A DNA stretch of 6,596 nt from assembly GCA_946620335.1 (NCBI GenBank), contig CAMONF010000294.1, forward strand, positions 1 through 6,596, in the 5' to 3' direction. The position numbers and the translations under genes were made by a program. Below are positions 5,782 to 6,596 of this stretch, piece after piece. Within the stretch, counting starts at the first letter, position 1, and every line of letters begins with the position of its first letter. The notes under the pieces are model-generated. The model did no database searches, had not been told where the DNA came from, and saw only the letters and a list, made by a program, of their open reading frames with translations. The DNA comes from an uncultured Clostridia bacterium. Its GTDB lineage: Bacteria > Bacillota > Clostridia > Lachnospirales > Lachnospiraceae.

Positions 5782-6596
5782 GTGAAGAAAAAGAAGAAAT
5801 CTGGTGTGGTGAAAGCAATCGCAGCCCTCGTCGTGGTGGCCCTGCTGGCCGGAGGCGGCTACTTTGCCTGGCAGCGCTTCGGCAGCGGCGCCGGCGCCGA
5901 AGGCGGGGACGTCGTCTATGTCACCAAGGTGTCCGTTCTGACGGGCGGCGGTGCCGGCCTTGGCATCCTGAACCGGTTCTCCGGCGTCATCGAGGCCCAG
6001 GAGACCTGGTCTGTGGAGAAGAACAGCGAGGGCGAGGTGGCCGAGGTCTACGTCAAGGTGGGCGACGAGGTGCAAAAGGGCACGCCGCTCTTCGTTTACG
6101 ATGTGGAAAAATACAAAAATGACCTTGCCCAGTCGGAAATCGACCTGGAACGCCTCAAGGTGGAGCTGGAGAGCATGGACACCACCATCGCCGAGCTCAA
6201 AAAGGAGAAGGAGAAGGCCAAGTCCAGCGAACAGGCCAACTACACCATCCAGATCCAGCAGCAGGAACTGGAGAAGAAGCAGCGGGAGTACGACGTCACC
6301 AGCAAGGAGAAGGAAATCGACAAGCTGAAGGACAACATCAAGAACGCCACGGTCTACTGCGAGATCGATGGCGTCGTCCAGAGCATCAAGTCGGATGAGG
6401 ACAACGGCACTTACTACGGCAATTCCGACAATGCCTTCATCAAGGTCATGAAGACCGGGGCCTACCGGGTCAAGGGGTCCATCAACGAGCAGAATATTTA
6501 CGATATCTATGAGGGCATGCCCATGATTGTCCACAGCCGGGTCGACGATACGACCTGGAAGGGGACCATCTCCTCCGTGGACCGGGAAAATGCTGA
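5782..6596 (+). CDS. MacA/HlyD-type efflux adaptor (membrane fusion protein), 3' end beyond window
   Basis: The frame opens at GTG 5782, with AAGGAGG (5767-5773) 8 nt upstream, and stays open for 271 codons to the window edge. The N-terminus is MKKKKKSG followed by a hydrophobic anchor (about 9-29) with no lipobox Cys, so it is a membrane-anchored extracytoplasmic protein. Residues about 66-107 form the first half of a lipoyl-like barrel-sandwich domain (FSGVIEAQETWSV, then GEVAEVYVKVGDEVQKG). Residues about 108-188 are a charged alpha-helical hairpin. The second lipoyl half (ATVYCEIDGVVQSI) and the start of the beta-barrel (YRVKGSINEQNIYDIYEGMP) follow. This is the order found in MacA and B. 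subtilis YknX. Such proteins link to an ABC ATPase and a MacB-like permease, which are often encoded next but cannot be seen here. It has its own promoter, so it probably heads a separate operon. Confidence 0.9.
   Translation, partial: MKKKKKSGVVKAIAALVVVALLAGGGYFAWQRFGSGAGAEGGDVVYVTKVSVLTGGGAGLGILNRFSGVIEAQETWSVEKNSEGEVAEVYVKVGDEVQKGTPLFVYDVEKYKNDLAQSEIDLERLKVELESMDTTIAELKKEKEKAKSSEQANYTIQIQQQELEKKQREYDVTSKEKEIDKLKDNIKNATVYCEIDGVVQSIKSDEDNGTYYGNSDNAFIKVMKTGAYRVKGSINEQNIYDIYEGMPMIVHSRVDDTTWKGTISSVDRENA

Noticed and set aside
5602..6534. Minus-strand open frame opposite the adaptor
   Set aside because: The Leu/Val/Asp-rich product mirrors the Lys/Glu-rich coiled-coil on the plus strand. The adaptor reading has a Shine-Dalgarno site and a full domain order.

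Overview
The window looks like a piece of a G+C-rich (by eye about 60 %) chromosome from a Gram-positive anaerobe, most likely a clostridial or Lachnospiraceae-type Firmicute. The evidence is the strong AAGGAGG-type ribosome binding sites, the compact GntR(YtrA)-ABC-permease operon with a C-terminal extension of the type seen in Lachnospiraceae, and a DUF2974-like (Mbeg1-like) protein. No tRNA, rRNA, CRISPR array or transposase gene is visible.

Layout. Positions 3-86 hold a perfect 41-bp-arm palindrome followed by a fading 18-nt tandem repeat. Positions 117-1715 (minus strand) encode a 532-residue protein. Its N-terminal half matches the DUF2974 alpha/beta-hydrolase-like family but lacks the nucleophile and histidine motifs, and its C-terminal third is a six-helix membrane region. 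It has its own promoter (1855-1884, minus strand) and a hairpin-rich leader of about 130 nt. Positions 1893-2017 hold a second copy of the palindrome, lying exactly between the two divergent promoters. The plus-strand operon 2150-5443 then follows: a YtrA-type GntR repressor, an ABC ATPase and a large membrane protein with overlapping reading frames. It is driven by a promoter (2029-2057) that contains a perfect 10-3-10 inverted-repeat operator. After a 338-nt gap with its own promoter and a strong 5' hairpin, a MacA/HlyD-type efflux adaptor starts at 5782 and runs off the window.

How it fits together. The GntR protein probably represses its own operon through the operator at 2039-2061, as YtrA does in Bacillus subtilis. 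Relief of repression would produce the ATPase and membrane protein, plausibly for export or envelope-stress defence. The adaptor at the right edge probably begins a separate MacAB/YknXYZ-like efflux operon. The divergent DUF2974-like gene is an independent transcription unit bracketed by the two palindrome copies.

The points most worth a second look are: (i) the two palindromes, whose five differences are all compensated on the opposite arm and which bracket one gene; (ii) the apparently catalytically dead DUF2974-like membrane fusion; and (iii) the operator placed in the repressor promoter.
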